A DNA stretch of 64,000 nt, taken from contig NZ_CP049887.1 in the NCBI RefSeq assembly GCF_011304195.1, positions 2,914,001 to 2,978,000 on the forward strand, in the 5' to 3' direction. The DNA is from Vagococcus hydrophili (GTDB lineage: Bacteria; Bacillota; Bacilli; Lactobacillales; Vagococcaceae). Below, one piece after another: positions 1 to 9,628 of this stretch; positions within the stretch are counted from its first letter, which is position 1; every line of letters starts with the position of its first letter. The notes beneath the pieces were generated by a model. That model saw nothing but the letters and a program-made list of their open reading frames with translations, was not told the DNA's origin and made no database searches. Made by a program: the position numbers and the translations under genes.

Positions 1-210
1 GTATGCTTTTAAAATCTCCACAATCAGTGGTGTTTTTTTACCATGAGAAATCACATTTTCTCCGTGAATTTCTCTTAAATTTTCAGCCTCTTGTGTCGAA
101 AGACCTTTTTCATTACTTTTAAATTTGTTTAAAACGCTCTCTGTGGTTTCTTGTGAGAAAACTGTATAATTAATCTCGTTTTTTTGAACCACTTTTTCTT
201 TGTTTTCCAT
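1..210 (-). CDS. mgtA: Magnesium-translocating P-type ATPase, N-terminal part (runs off window)
   Basis: Only the first 70 residues are inside the window, and the gene continues beyond position 1. The translation from the ATG at 208-210 shows the cytoplasmic N-terminal region typical of P-type cation ATPases: a segment reading GLSTQEAENLREIHGENVIS, then KKTPLIVEILKAY, which leads into the first transmembrane helix. The assignment to the MgtA/MgtB magnesium importers rests on this segment plus the M-box magnesium riboswitch about 280 bases upstream. The catalytic DKTG motif is outside the window. The gene should import Mg2+ at the cytoplasmic membrane when magnesium is low. Its start lies inside an overlapping small ORF (170..298), so the two are probably translationally coupled. 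Confidence 0.85.
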   Translation of the reverse strand, partial: MENKEKVVQKNEINYTVFSQETTESVLNKFKSNEKGLSTQEAENLREIHGENVISHGKKTPLIVEILKAY

Positions 211-298
211 TTTTATTTTTTACCTTCTTTCCATAAAATATCACCCAAAGAGACAATCCAACACTTACAAATAGTAAAAATACAATTACTTCTGGCAT
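170..298 (-). CDS. Small single-pass membrane protein overlapping the mgtA start
   Basis: A 42-residue ORF starts at the ATG at 296-298 behind a strong GAGGAGGAAG ribosome binding site. It begins MPEVIVFLLFVSVGLSLWVI, a hydrophobic stretch of about 19 residues, and ends in a very basic tail (KKVKNKNGKQRKSGSKKRD). It overlaps the first 41 bases of mgtA in another reading frame, between the M-box leader and the ATPase. Small membrane peptides that bind or stabilise P-type ATPases are known (MgtS and MgtR with MgtA/MgtB, KdpF with KdpB). A similar role here is inference from position and topology, not from similarity. It could instead serve only to couple translation into mgtA. Confidence 0.6.
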   Translation of the reverse strand: MPEVIVFLLFVSVGLSLWVIFYGKKVKNKNGKQRKSGSKKRD

Positions 299-354
299 GT
301 AGGCTTCCTCCTCACTTCATTGGGTTTATGAAAGAAGTACGATAAAGAAGCGGA

Positions 355-456
355 TTACTTATTTCTAGAAACAAATAAACAATAATAGATATCTTCTAAA
401 ACATAATTCTTATGACACAAACCCCTTTGACTTTCACTCTGACTACTGTCGTCCAT
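355..456 (-). CDS. Possible 33-residue leader ORF between M-box and mgtA
   Basis: The ORF starts at ATG 454-456 with AAAGGAG placed 10 bases upstream and ends at a TAA at 355-357. The product would be MDDSSQSESQRG... with a C-terminal half rich in Tyr, Cys and Val and no recognisable family. It lies after the riboswitch terminator, so it would be transcribed only when the M-box permits read-through. Either a regulatory leader peptide or a chance ORF is possible. The good ribosome binding site is the main support. Confidence 0.35.
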   Translation of the reverse strand: MDDSSQSESQRGLCHKNYVLEDIYYCLFVSRNK

Positions 457-493
457 TTGTTTCCATCTCCTTTAACTTTATTTGTTATTCATA

Positions 494-712
494 CAAAAAA
501 CCTCTCGCCAAAAACTCGACGAGAGGTATGAATTCATCACTAAATAAGCATTCTTAAGATCCTTTCGTTGAGTTTTAGCACTATACAACGTAAAAGCAGA
601 TGCTTTAGCTACGTTAAGAAGAACCTTAAATCGGTAATTCCTGTTATACCCATTGGCGTCTCTCGACGTTTTTGGGCAGTAGCCTATGTTCATATAGGAG
701 CCTCACCTAACA
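494..712 (-). promoter_or_regulatory. M-box (ykoK-type) magnesium riboswitch with terminator
   Basis: Read on the minus strand, the leader contains the M-box core in order: GTTAGGTGAGGCTCCTATAT near 692-712, GGCTACTGCCC, GTCGAGAGACGCCAATGGGT, then ACAGGAAT and the GTGCTAAA...CGAAAGGATC segment near 550-580. It ends in a terminator with arms CCTCTCG (501-507 on the plus strand) and CGAGAGG (520-526), followed on the minus strand by TTTTTTG. The family senses Mg2+ and terminates transcription when Mg2+ is plentiful, so it should control the downstream small ORFs and mgtA. A 71-residue reading frame through this element is not a gene. Confidence 0.95.
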
Positions 713-740
713 AATCTATTTAATTGTCTTAACACCTAAG

Positions 741-769
741 ACTATAAATCATTTTTAAATAACTGTCAA
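741..769 (-). promoter_or_regulatory. Sigma-A promoter for the M-box leader
   Basis: On the minus strand a perfect TTGACA (764-769) is followed after 17 bases by TATAGT (741-746), about 25 bases before the start of the M-box core. Confidence 0.7.
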
Positions 770-786
770 CCAATAACTAAAAAAAT

Positions 787-1944
<1,158 letters not shown>

Positions 1945-2105
1945 CTAATACGATTTGAAGGTCGTAATTTTTCAGTGTTTTCATTATATACATTTTTTCA
2001 TAAAAAATCACCTATTTCTTATTATTTCCTTTAAAGTATTTTTACTTTACAGTATTTTTAAACTATGTTATCCTTCACTAGAATAAATAAGAAAGGGTGA
2101 AAACC

Positions 2106-2180
2106 GTGTCTACCTTAGATCAAATCAAGATTATGGTACCTCCATTTCCCTTCAAAGGATGTTTTTTTCGCATAATTTAA
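2106..2180 (+). CDS. Leader peptide of the efflux gene
   Basis: A GTG start at 2106 with GAAAGGGTG upstream opens a 24-residue ORF, MSTLDQIKIMVPPFPFKGCFFRII, that ends 19 bases before the TTG start of the Bcr/CflA gene. The ACCTCC inside its codons (about 2138-2143) can pair with the GGAGGA ribosome binding site of the efflux gene (about 2187-2192). A ribosome paused in the leader could therefore uncover that site. This is the layout of translational attenuation seen upstream of drug resistance genes. The inducing compound is unknown. I infer regulation from the layout alone. Confidence 0.5.
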   Translation: MSTLDQIKIMVPPFPFKGCFFRII

Positions 2181-2199
2181 AAATTCGGAGGAATTAAAA

Positions 2200-3384
2200 T
2201 TGGAAAAAACATCGATAAAAAAACAACCAACTTTATTATTATTAATCTGCTTAGTGGGATTCCCACAAATTAGTGAAACGATATTTACCCCATCATTACC
2301 TGAGATTGCTCAAAGCTTTCAGGTATCCATGAATACGGCGCAACTTACTCTAAGTATTTACTTTTTAGCCTTTGCTTTTGGTGTCTTCTTTTGGGGCTAT
2401 CTCTCAGATATCATCGGACGTAGACCAGCTATGATATACGGCATTGTTTTATATGGAATTGGAAGTATATTCTGTTACACCTCAACATCAATTAACTTCC
2501 TATTACTGGCCCGTTTTATTCAAGCTTTTGGTGCTAGTACAGGTTCCGTGACGACTCAAACAATTTTACGTGAAGCCTTTTCTGGCAATAAACGTCATGA
2601 ACTATTTGCTCAAATTTCTGCTGCTTTAGCATTTACACCAGCAGTCGGACCATTAATTGGTGGCTTTGTGGGAAACTACTTTGGTTTTAGAATGGTCTTC
2701 TTAACATTGGTACTAATGAGTTTGTTTCTACTAGCCTATACCTTTGTCGGTTTACCAGAAACTTTTGATGTTTCAACGAGACAAAAAGTTGCCTTATGGC
2801 CGATTTTTGTCAGACTCATTAAAAATCCTAAAGTTCTAACTTATGGCTTTTTAATTGGAGCAATTAATGGCATCTTATTCAGTTATTATGCTGAAGCACC
2901 CTTTATTTTCATTGAAAAATTTGGTTTATCAGCTTCTTTATATGGCTTTTTAGGGATTGTGATTGCAGGAGCATCAATTGTTGGTGCTCTTCTTTCAAAG
3001 AAACTTTTAAAAGTCAGAAAAGCTGAAGTTATTATTTTACTAGGAATAAAAATCATGCTTCTTGGCTCAGTTTGTTTACTACTTTCAAGTTATAGTAGTT
3101 TCTTACCAAAATGGGGACAATTTACACTCATTTTAGCAAGTATCTTTATTACTCTACTTGGAACTGGAACCGCACTACCAAACTGTTTAAGCTTGGCTCT
3201 TGTGGACTTTAGCGACGTTGTCGGATCAGCTGGGGCGATTTTTAGTTTAGGTTACTATCTACTTGTTAGCCTTATTACATTTGGTATGAGCTATCTTCAT
3301 AATGGAACCCTTTATATCATGCCACTTTATTTTATAGGATTAGGCATAAGTATGTTCTTATTATCAAAGAAGTACATACAATAA
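2200..3384 (+). CDS. Bcr/CflA-type multidrug efflux MFS transporter
   Basis: The 394-residue polytopic protein has about 12 hydrophobic segments and the major facilitator loop signature GYLSDIIGRRPAM after helix 2. The helix 5 region AFTPAVGPLIGGFVGNYFGFR resembles the antiporter motif (Gx8G-x3-GP-x2-GG) of 12- and 14-helix drug:H+ antiporters. Its early segment QISETIFTPSLPEIAQSF is typical of the Bcr/CflA group, whose members export drugs such as bicyclomycin or chloramphenicol; the substrate here is unknown. It starts with TTG behind GGAGG and follows a leader peptide (2106..2180). It is the only plus-strand gene in the otherwise minus-strand run of sulfur-transfer genes, which suggests insertion by transfer. 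Confidence 0.88.
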   Translation: MEKTSIKKQPTLLLLICLVGFPQISETIFTPSLPEIAQSFQVSMNTAQLTLSIYFLAFAFGVFFWGYLSDIIGRRPAMIYGIVLYGIGSIFCYTSTSINFLLLARFIQAFGASTGSVTTQTILREAFSGNKRHELFAQISAALAFTPAVGPLIGGFVGNYFGFRMVFLTLVLMSLFLLAYTFVGLPETFDVSTRQKVALWPIFVRLIKNPKVLTYGFLIGAINGILFSYYAEAPFIFIEKFGLSASLYGFLGIVIAGASIVGALLSKKLLKVRKAEVIILLGIKIMLLGSVCLLLSSYSSFLPKWGQFTLILASIFITLLGTGTALPNCLSLALVDFSDVVGSAGAIFSLGYYLLVSLITFGMSYLHNGTLYIMPLYFIGLGISMFLLSKKYIQ

Positions 3385-3421
3385 AAAAACGAGATGGACT
3401 TTTAATCCATCTCGTTTTTTT
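3383..3421. terminator. Bidirectional terminator
   Basis: Arms ACGAGATGGA and TCCATCTCGT (about 3389-3415) are flanked by A7 and T7, so the hairpin works on both strands. It ends the efflux gene on the plus strand and the DUF1831 gene, whose TAA overlaps it, on the minus strand. Confidence 0.85.
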
Positions 3422-3761
3422 ACGCTTCTTCTAAACAGCCATAATGCATCATGTCAGCCATGATGTATTTGAATTGTGCTTGTTTCTCTTCGTGAGAGTC
3501 ACCTTTAAAAATGTTCATGCTCTTCAACCCATTGGGTGTTGTGATTGACATTTTTAATGTTTTTAAATCTTTTGCTACAGTCATTTTTAATTTTGGACTT
3601 TGTTTGTTTTGAGGGTTAGTGTCTAAAGGACGAACTAATTGGAAGTTTCCAGAAGCCGTTTCTTTAAATCCATAATCCTTAAAGGCATATGCTCTCGCCG
3701 TTTCTTTTACCTTGTAAAATGTTGTTGCACCTTCAACTGTTGCTTTATCTAAAAAAGACAT
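3420..3761 (-). CDS. DUF1831 family small protein
   Basis: The 113-residue soluble protein begins MSFLDKATVEGATTFYKVKETARAYAF. I recognise it from memory as DUF1831, a Lactobacillales family that commonly sits beside a cysteine desulfurase and mnmA; its biochemical role is not established. Here it follows the cysteine desulfurase by 69 bases on the same strand, so it is probably co-transcribed with it. A role in sulfur transfer to tRNA would be inference from neighbourhood. The ribosome binding site AGGAGGAGAATT supports the start. Confidence 0.7.
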   Translation of the reverse strand: MSFLDKATVEGATTFYKVKETARAYAFKDYGFKETASGNFQLVRPLDTNPQNKQSPKLKMTVAKDLKTLKMSITTPNGLKSMNIFKGDSHEEKQAQFKYIMADMMHYGCLEEA

Positions 3762-3829
3762 AATTCTCCTCCTAAAACCTATTTATACACTTAATTATAA
3801 ACAAATCTCTTAGGAAAAGCTACGCTATT

Positions 3830-4971
3830 TTAATGAAAACCTTGAATACTTGTGACTAATTTATCTGAAAAATCAATAATATCTTGTTTTTCTAAACCAT
3901 AGCCAAAACTAATACGAATCGATTCAACAGCTGCTTCTGGATGTTCTTTCTTCATCACTTGAATAATCGGTGATGGCGCCACGTTTCCAGCACTACAAGC
4001 TGAGCCTGTAGAAATCGCAAAACCTAATAAATCAAGCTTAGATAAGAGAATATTACTAGGAATTCCTTTGAACCAAATATTTAAAATATGAGCCAAATGA
4101 TTGTCTTCATCGCCGTTAATTTCAAAATCAACACCCGATTCATTCAATTTGGTTAAGATAATTTCTTTAAATACTTGATATTTTTCTTTATTCATTTGTT
4201 TTTGCTCATCACTTAAAATCGTAATGGCTTTAGCTAACCCTACAATTCCTGCTAAATTTTCTGTGCCTGCCCGTTTCTTTTCTTCTTGTTCTCCCCGCGA
4301 AGCATGACAGGAACTAAAACACCTTTTTTGATATATAGAAGACCCACACCCTTAGGACCATTTATCTTATGACCAGAGACACTTAGATAGTCAACATTTA
4401 AAATTTTCACATCAATACTCTCAGTACCAAATGCTTGCACGGCATCTGTATGGAATAAGGCTTGATGATCTTCTAGTAATACTCCGATTTCTTTAATCGG
4501 TTGAATCGTTCCGACTTCATTGTTACCATACATGACTGAAACAAGAATTGTGTCTTCTCTTAAAACATTCGCCACTTGCTCCACAGTAATTTTACCTGTT
4601 TCATCCACTGGTAAATAAGTAACTTCAAAACCTAATGTTTCTAAGTATTCTAAGGAATGAAGAACAGCACTGTGCTCAATATTTGTTGAAATAATATGTT
4701 TCCCTGATTCTTTTTTATCTAAAGCTGTTTGAATAAGGGCTGTATTATCGCCTTCAGTTCCTCCACTATTAAAAATGATCTCATTCGGCTGAGCGTTGAT
4801 TGCTTTAGCTATTTCTTCTCTTGCGTTTTCCAATTCAAATTCAGCTTTTCGACCGAATCGGTGAATACTTGACGGATTACCATAAACATCCATCATAATT
4901 CGCGTCATTTCTTTAATAACTTCTTCATGCATTGGTGTTGTTGCAGCATGATCCAAATATATTTCTGACAT
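3830..4971 (-). pseudogene. Cysteine desulfurase (NifS/IscS family), frameshifted
   Basis: Two reading frames together make one class V aminotransferase of about 380 residues. The first (4252..4971) has YLDHAATTP, the PLP-binding SVSGHKINGPKGVG and LYIKKG. The second (ending at 3830) has the catalytic STGSACSAGNVAPSP loop and the normal C terminus. They join at a run of four G (plus-strand CCCC at 4293-4296). Adding one G restores LRGGEQEEKKRAGTENLAGIVGLAKA, so a single G appears to be missing. The enzyme should draw sulfur from cysteine for MnmA and related acceptors. Since a similar single-G loss breaks the next gene, a sequence error is as likely as a true mutation. Confidence 0.85.
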
Positions 4972-5044
4972 ACTCCCACTCTTTTCTTACTTATCTTCAC
5001 CAAGTATCATATCATAAAATATTAAAATACAAGTATATTTTATC

Positions 5045-5104
5045 CTAAAAAAAAGCTAGATTGGAAGTTATTTTTGCTGAACGCATAATAACTTCAATCT
5101 AGCA
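5045..5104 (-). terminator. Terminator of the cardiolipin synthase gene
   Basis: On the minus strand GCTAGATTGAAGTTAT (from 5103) pairs with ATAACTTCCAATCTAGC (to 5055) and is followed by eight T. It lies just downstream of cls. Confidence 0.8.
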
Positions 5105-5110
5105 CTTCTT

Positions 5111-6642
5111 TTATAGTAAAGGTGAGAAAACTGCTAACATCGCTCTTCCTAATCGAGTCGTCCATTTAATATCATTGGCTTCCTCTAACGTAATTAGCTG
5201 GCTTGCTCTTTCCGTTTGCATGTGATCTTCGTAAACTTCTAAGACAGAAGGCGTTTTATACATCCAAATACCACACTCGAAATGTAAGAATAAACTTCTG
5301 TAATCTAAGTTCACTGTTCCAACTGTGGCATAAATTCCATCTACCACAAAGGTTTTTGAATGTATAAAACCAGGTGTGTACTCATAAATCTTAACTCCTG
5401 CTTCAATCAACTGAGCATAATTAGAACGTGTTACCGCATGTACATACCACTTGTCAGGCTGATGTGGCACAATAATACGAATATCAACCCCACTTTTAGC
5501 AGAAACACATAAGGCTTCCATCAACAAATTATCAATAATTAGATAAGGCGTCGTAATATACACATAATCTTTCGCCCGGTTAATCAAATTAAGGTAGGCG
5601 TTCATCCCTACTGTTTCATTGTCAAAAGGTGAATCCACATAAGGTTGATAATACCCTTCTGATTCAGGTAGTTCGCCTTCTTTATACTCTGGATAGAAAT
5701 CACTTAATTCGTCATCGTCATTATAGATAAATTCCCATAAAGACAAGAACAGTAACGTGAATCCCCAAGCAGCTTCTCCCTTAATCATGATTGAATTATC
5801 TTTCCAATGACCAAAGCGATCAACTTCATTGATATACTCATCTGCTAAGTTAATTCCCCTGTAAAGGCAACTTTCCCATCAATGACTGTAATTTTTCTGT
5901 GATTTCGGTTATTGAAAATTGAAGACAAGACTGGTACGAATGGATTAAAAACACAACTCTTAATCCCTAAGTTTTCCAATTTACGGTAATAATGATGAGG
6001 CAATGTATACAGACAGCCAAAATCATCATAGATAAAACGAACATCTAAACCTTCTTTGGCTTTTCTGACTAAGACTTCTAAGATAGCATCCCACATCTTA
6101 CCTTCTTCAACGATGAAATATTCCATAAAGATATATTTCTCCGCTTTTTCTAACTCTTCAAGCATGGCTTTAAAGGCATCTTCTCCCAAAGGATAATACT
6201 GACTGGTTGTATTTTTAAACAACGCGCCTTCTCCGTACTGAGTTAAATAATTTGATTGAATCACCGCATCATGATTGCCGTCCTCTATTTGGACTGCTTT
6301 TACAGTTTCTTGCATTAATTCCATTTCTTTTTCTTGGATGCGTGACATTTTACGTTTATCTTCTTTAGTAAAACGAATTCGACCAAAGACAAGATAAATC
6401 ACTGTTCCAAAAATAGGAATCAACATAATCGGAATAATCCAAGCAATCTTGTAGGCTGGGTTGGTTCGACTGTTAACAATTTTAATTATGACTGCTGCTG
6501 AAACAATAATGTACGTTGTATAAAAATAAACAAAATACTCTTGAAACCTAAAAATAATAGCAAACAACAATCCTAATTGAAGCAAAATTAATAACCCAAT
6601 TATAATGGCTCGATTTGATACTAATTTTATTAAATTTTTCAT
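5111..6642 (-). pseudogene. cls: Cardiolipin synthase, frameshifted
   Basis: The N-terminal frame (5845..6642) has two transmembrane helices and a PLDNc-like segment (AWIIPIMLIPIFGTVIYLVFG), then the first phospholipase D motif HRKITVIDG. The C-terminal frame (5111..5788) has the second, HSKTFVVDG, followed by GTVNLDYRSLFLHFE. They are split directly after TG at plus-strand CCCC 5856-5859, and one added G restores TGGINLADEYINEVDRFGHWKDNSIMIKGEAAWG. The complete enzyme would be near 510 residues and would join phosphatidylglycerol into cardiolipin in the membrane. The start follows ACGAGGTGATAGG. The lesion matches the one in the neighbouring cysteine desulfurase, so the gene may be intact in the organism. 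Confidence 0.88.
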
Positions 6643-6730
6643 CCTATCACCTCGTTCTCTATCAATACTAAATACTATATTAAAATACTCACTCTTTCAA
6701 CTATTGTATAATAAAAATGGCAATTATTTT

Positions 6731-6780
6731 ATAAAAAACAGGTTTACTCGCAAACTTAAGCGAAATAAACCTGTTTTTTT
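6731..6780 (-). terminator. Terminator of dacA
   Basis: Arms AACAGGTTTA (6737-6746) and TAAACCTGTT (6766-6775) are flanked by A and T runs. The hairpin lies just after the carboxypeptidase gene on the minus strand. Confidence 0.8.
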
Positions 6781-6801
6781 AATTTTTATTTTTTGATGCG
6801 T

Positions 6802-8253
6802 TTATTCTTCGTCAGATTTACCCATGTTTTCAAAACGTCTCATGCGCTCACGACGAGCTTTTTTTCTCTTACGATTACTTCTTACTAATAGTAACACAAG
6901 GAAGATAATTAAGAAAAAGATAACGCTGAATGTAATCACAACCGCTTTAATGATTGGATTAGACATATCCACTGTTTTATTCACTTCATCAAGAATATTT
7001 TTTGTTTGTTTCTTCGTTTGTTCCACAACACCTTGATCGACTTCTTCATATTTTACACCAACTGGTTTTACTGTTTCATTAACTTCTTTTAATGAATTTT
7101 CAACAGTCACTGTCTTATCTTCATTTAATTTAAGTTTTGGCGTTTCACCTTTTTTTACCACATCGCTAATTGGTTCAGCTAAATTAACTACTTTATCGTT
7201 AATCGTTTGCTCACCTTTTTTAGCTAGCTCTTTATATTCATAATTATTGAACCCATGATTTAACATGGCATTCACGAAAGGATGACGCTTATATTCACCC
7301 GTTTGATCGCTCCAATCACCCACACCAAAAGCAATGGCAATCAATCTTAACTCGCCTCTTTTAGCTGTTGCATCAATATTGAACGCACCAGAAGGACTTG
7401 AACCTGTTTTTAATCCATCCACGCCTTCAAAATCATAATTTTTATCAACATCTTCATAAACTTTACCGTTGTTTGGAATTGAATAGTTATAAGTTTCGAA
7501 AGTTTCCTCTTGCGGCGTTCCCTTCATAACAGTGATTACTGGTGAACTTGTATATTCTAATACTTGCGGATAGTTTTTAATTAAATGGAATGAAAACGTC
7601 GCAAAATCTCTTGCTGTTGTCACGTTTGATCCGTTCACATCTAAAGAACTTGTATCCACGCCTTCAGCTCCATATAAACCTTGGAAAGATGAGACTTCAG
7701 CACCAGTAGCATTGACAATTTTAGTGTTCTTCATGCCTAATTCTTGTGCTTTATCATTCATTTTTTTTAAGAATGACACTGCATTAGGATCAACTTGTTC
7801 TGCTAACATCATAGTTGCCACATTCGATGACGGAACCAATGCCATAGGAATTAATTCCTTGATTGGATAAGAAACTCCTGCTTGAATTTTATTGTTACTA
7901 ATCTCGTAAATCCCTGCAATTTGTTGATGTCTTGGTGTTGCAACAACTTCTGTGTCCATATTGAACTTACCATTAGCCATTGCTTCATACGTCAAATAGA
8001 TCACCATTAATTTCATAATACTTGCTGGATTATGTGGTGTATCTTCGTTTTCTCCCCATAATAATTTCCCTGTATTTCCATCAACCAAAATCGCTGATTT
8101 GGGTTTATCAGACTCTTGTGCTTGATAGTTAGCCTCTTTGATTAAGTCCATCATAGAAGGTTGTCCGTCTTCAGCGTGAGCCTTCACTCCTACACCTAGA
8201 ATAATTATTAACCCTAATAAAACTTTACCTAAATATAATCCTAATTTCTTCAT
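6802..8253 (-). CDS. dacA: D-alanyl-D-alanine carboxypeptidase (PBP5 family)
   Basis: The 483-residue protein has a signal peptide (residues 1-27, ending AHA) and the three penicillin-binding motifs of the S11 peptidase family: SIMK at 78-81, SSN at 142-144 and KTG at 282-284. A C-terminal transmembrane helix (about residues 435-460) and a basic cytosolic tail (RSNRKRKKARRERMRRF) follow. Most family members use an amphipathic helix instead, so the true membrane span is a variant feature seen in Lactobacillales. The enzyme trims the terminal D-Ala from peptidoglycan stem peptides and limits cross-linking. It is monocistronic. Confidence 0.93.
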   Translation of the reverse strand: MKKLGLYLGKVLLGLIIILGVGVKAHAEDGQPSMMDLIKEANYQAQESDKPKSAILVDGNTGKLLWGENEDTPHNPASIMKLMVIYLTYEAMANGKFNMDTEVVATPRHQQIAGIYEISNNKIQAGVSYPIKELIPMALVPSSNVATMMLAEQVDPNAVSFLKKMNDKAQELGMKNTKIVNATGAEVSSFQGLYGAEGVDTSSLDVNGSNVTTARDFATFSFHLIKNYPQVLEYTSSPVITVMKGTPQEETFETYNYSIPNNGKVYEDVDKNYDFEGVDGLKTGSSPSGAFNIDATAKRGELRLIAIAFGVGDWSDQTGEYKRHPFVNAMLNHGFNNYEYKELAKKGEQTINDKVVNLAEPISDVVKKGETPKLKLNEDKTVTVENSLKEVNETVKPVGVKYEEVDQGVVEQTKKQTKNILDEVNKTVDMSNPIIKAVVITFSVIFFLIIFLVLLLVRSNRKRKKARRERMRRFENMGKSDEE

Positions 8254-8358
8254 TCATAAATCCTTTCTTGCCTCACTCATTTTTTCAATAATCTTACTAT
8301 AACAAAAAATGAATCGCTTTTGTAGGTTTTATAACAATAGTCAGAAATTTATCATTAT

Positions 8359-8640
8359 TTAGGATAAGTAGTTCTTTGTAATCGATTCTTCAGATTTTGT
8401 TATATCATCTAACAAGCCTTCAAACAAAATCTGTCCCCCGTGTTTACCTGAACCTGGTCCAAAGTCTATGATCCAATCACACTGTCTCACAAGTAACATA
8501 TTGTGTTCAATGACAAGAACAGTGTTGCCTTTTTCTAATAATTCTTCGATAACCAATAAAAGTTTAGTTAAATCTTGATCACTCAAACCTGTTGTGGGTT
8601 CATCTAAGACAAAACATTTTTGTTTTTTTAGGAAACAATG
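8359..8640 (-). pseudogene. Remnant of a UvrA-like ABC protein (C-terminal end)
   Basis: The frame QKCFVLDEPTTGLSDQDLTKLL carries a Walker B segment, and GNTVLVIEHNMLLVRQCDWIIDFGPGSGKHGG is the characteristic C-terminal end of UvrA and UvrA-like ABC ATPases. A stop codon lies immediately upstream (about 8641) and the remaining 700 or more residues are absent. This is therefore the decayed tail of a UvrA paralog, probably a UvrA2-type or drug-resistance ABC protein. It should have no function. Confidence 0.75.
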
Positions 8641-8777
8641 TTAATAATTAAACATTCAGCTACTTAATGAGTTTAGGAAAACATGCTACAATAGAGGAGC
8701 CTAAGTGGTTAGCCACTCAATTTTTAAATGAACTAGAATACATCAAAAAGAATTATATCTAGATTGGAGAAAAAGCC

Positions 8778-9560
8778 ATGTCAATTTATTACGATCAACA
8801 TCTGCATACTCATCATTCTTTCGACTCAGAAGAACATTTTGAAAATTATTTAAATAAAACAGATAATACCTTAGTCACAACTGAACACCTTGATTTTTAT
8901 AATCCAGCCGATGAATTTAAAGATAGTCTTCCTGACTTTATTACTTACAATCAAGAAATCAACGAGTTAGAGGAAAAATATAATCGGAATATTTTAAGAG
9001 GAATTGAAGTAGGTTATGTTCCTTCACAACATGATGTCATCACCGAATTTGTAGAAAAAAGTCCCTACGACTTAATTCTTTTAAGTACCCATCAAAATGG
9101 TAAAATTGATTTTATGGACCCTATTGTTCGAACTATGGAAAAGAAACGCCTAGTGACTGAGTATTACGAACAAATGATTCTTTCAGTAGAAAATATGACT
9201 CAAGCCAATATCCTGACTCATTTTGATTATGGTATGAGACAATTAGACATTTCAGCAGAAGAATATCAACAATTAGCAGAGCCTCTTTTAATTGAACTTT
9301 TCAAAAAAGTGATTGATAAAAAATTAGCTGTTGAGTTAAATGCTAAGAGTTTTGTGAAGTATAATAATCAACATTTATATGATTATGCCATTCCTTTATA
9401 CATCTCACTAGGAGGACAACTTTTCACATTGGGCTCGGATGCTCACGTTGCAGAAGATTACGAACTAGGATTTAAAGAGATGGGGCAGTTATTAAAAAAT
9501 CATGATATCAAAGAATTAGCCATATTTAACAAACAAAAAATGAGTCTAGTTACTTTTTAA
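8778..9560 (+). CDS. PHP-domain phosphatase, histidinol-phosphatase-like (HisJ/HisK)
   Basis: The 260-residue product begins with the PHP metal-binding motif YDQHLHTHHSFDSEE. Further metal ligands are in TTEHLDFYNP, STHQNG, THFDYG and GSDAHVAEDYELGF. The family hydrolyses phosphate esters, classically histidinol phosphate. No other histidine biosynthesis gene is in the window, so the substrate is uncertain. It is monocistronic, starts behind TTGGAGAAAAAGCC and ends at a strong terminator. Confidence 0.8.
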   Translation: MSIYYDQHLHTHHSFDSEEHFENYLNKTDNTLVTTEHLDFYNPADEFKDSLPDFITYNQEINELEEKYNRNILRGIEVGYVPSQHDVITEFVEKSPYDLILLSTHQNGKIDFMDPIVRTMEKKRLVTEYYEQMILSVENMTQANILTHFDYGMRQLDISAEEYQQLAEPLLIELFKKVIDKKLAVELNAKSFVKYNNQHLYDYAIPLYISLGGQLFTLGSDAHVAEDYELGFKEMGQLLKNHDIKELAIFNKQKMSLVTF

Positions 9561-9561
9561 A

Positions 9562-9612
9562 TAAAAAATCCCCCTAAAGTTAGTTTAATGAACTAACTTT
9601 AGGAGGATTCTT
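9562..9612. terminator. Bidirectional terminator
   Basis: Arms CCTAAAGTTAGTT and AACTAACTTTAGG (about 9568-9608) lie between the convergent PHP gene (plus) and YdcF-like gene (minus). Confidence 0.75.
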
Positions 9613-9628
9613 TAATGATATTCATCTC

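Noticed and set aside
478-693. 71-residue reading frame on the minus strand
   Set aside because: It runs through the M-box riboswitch core and its terminator, so the sequence is explained as structured RNA.
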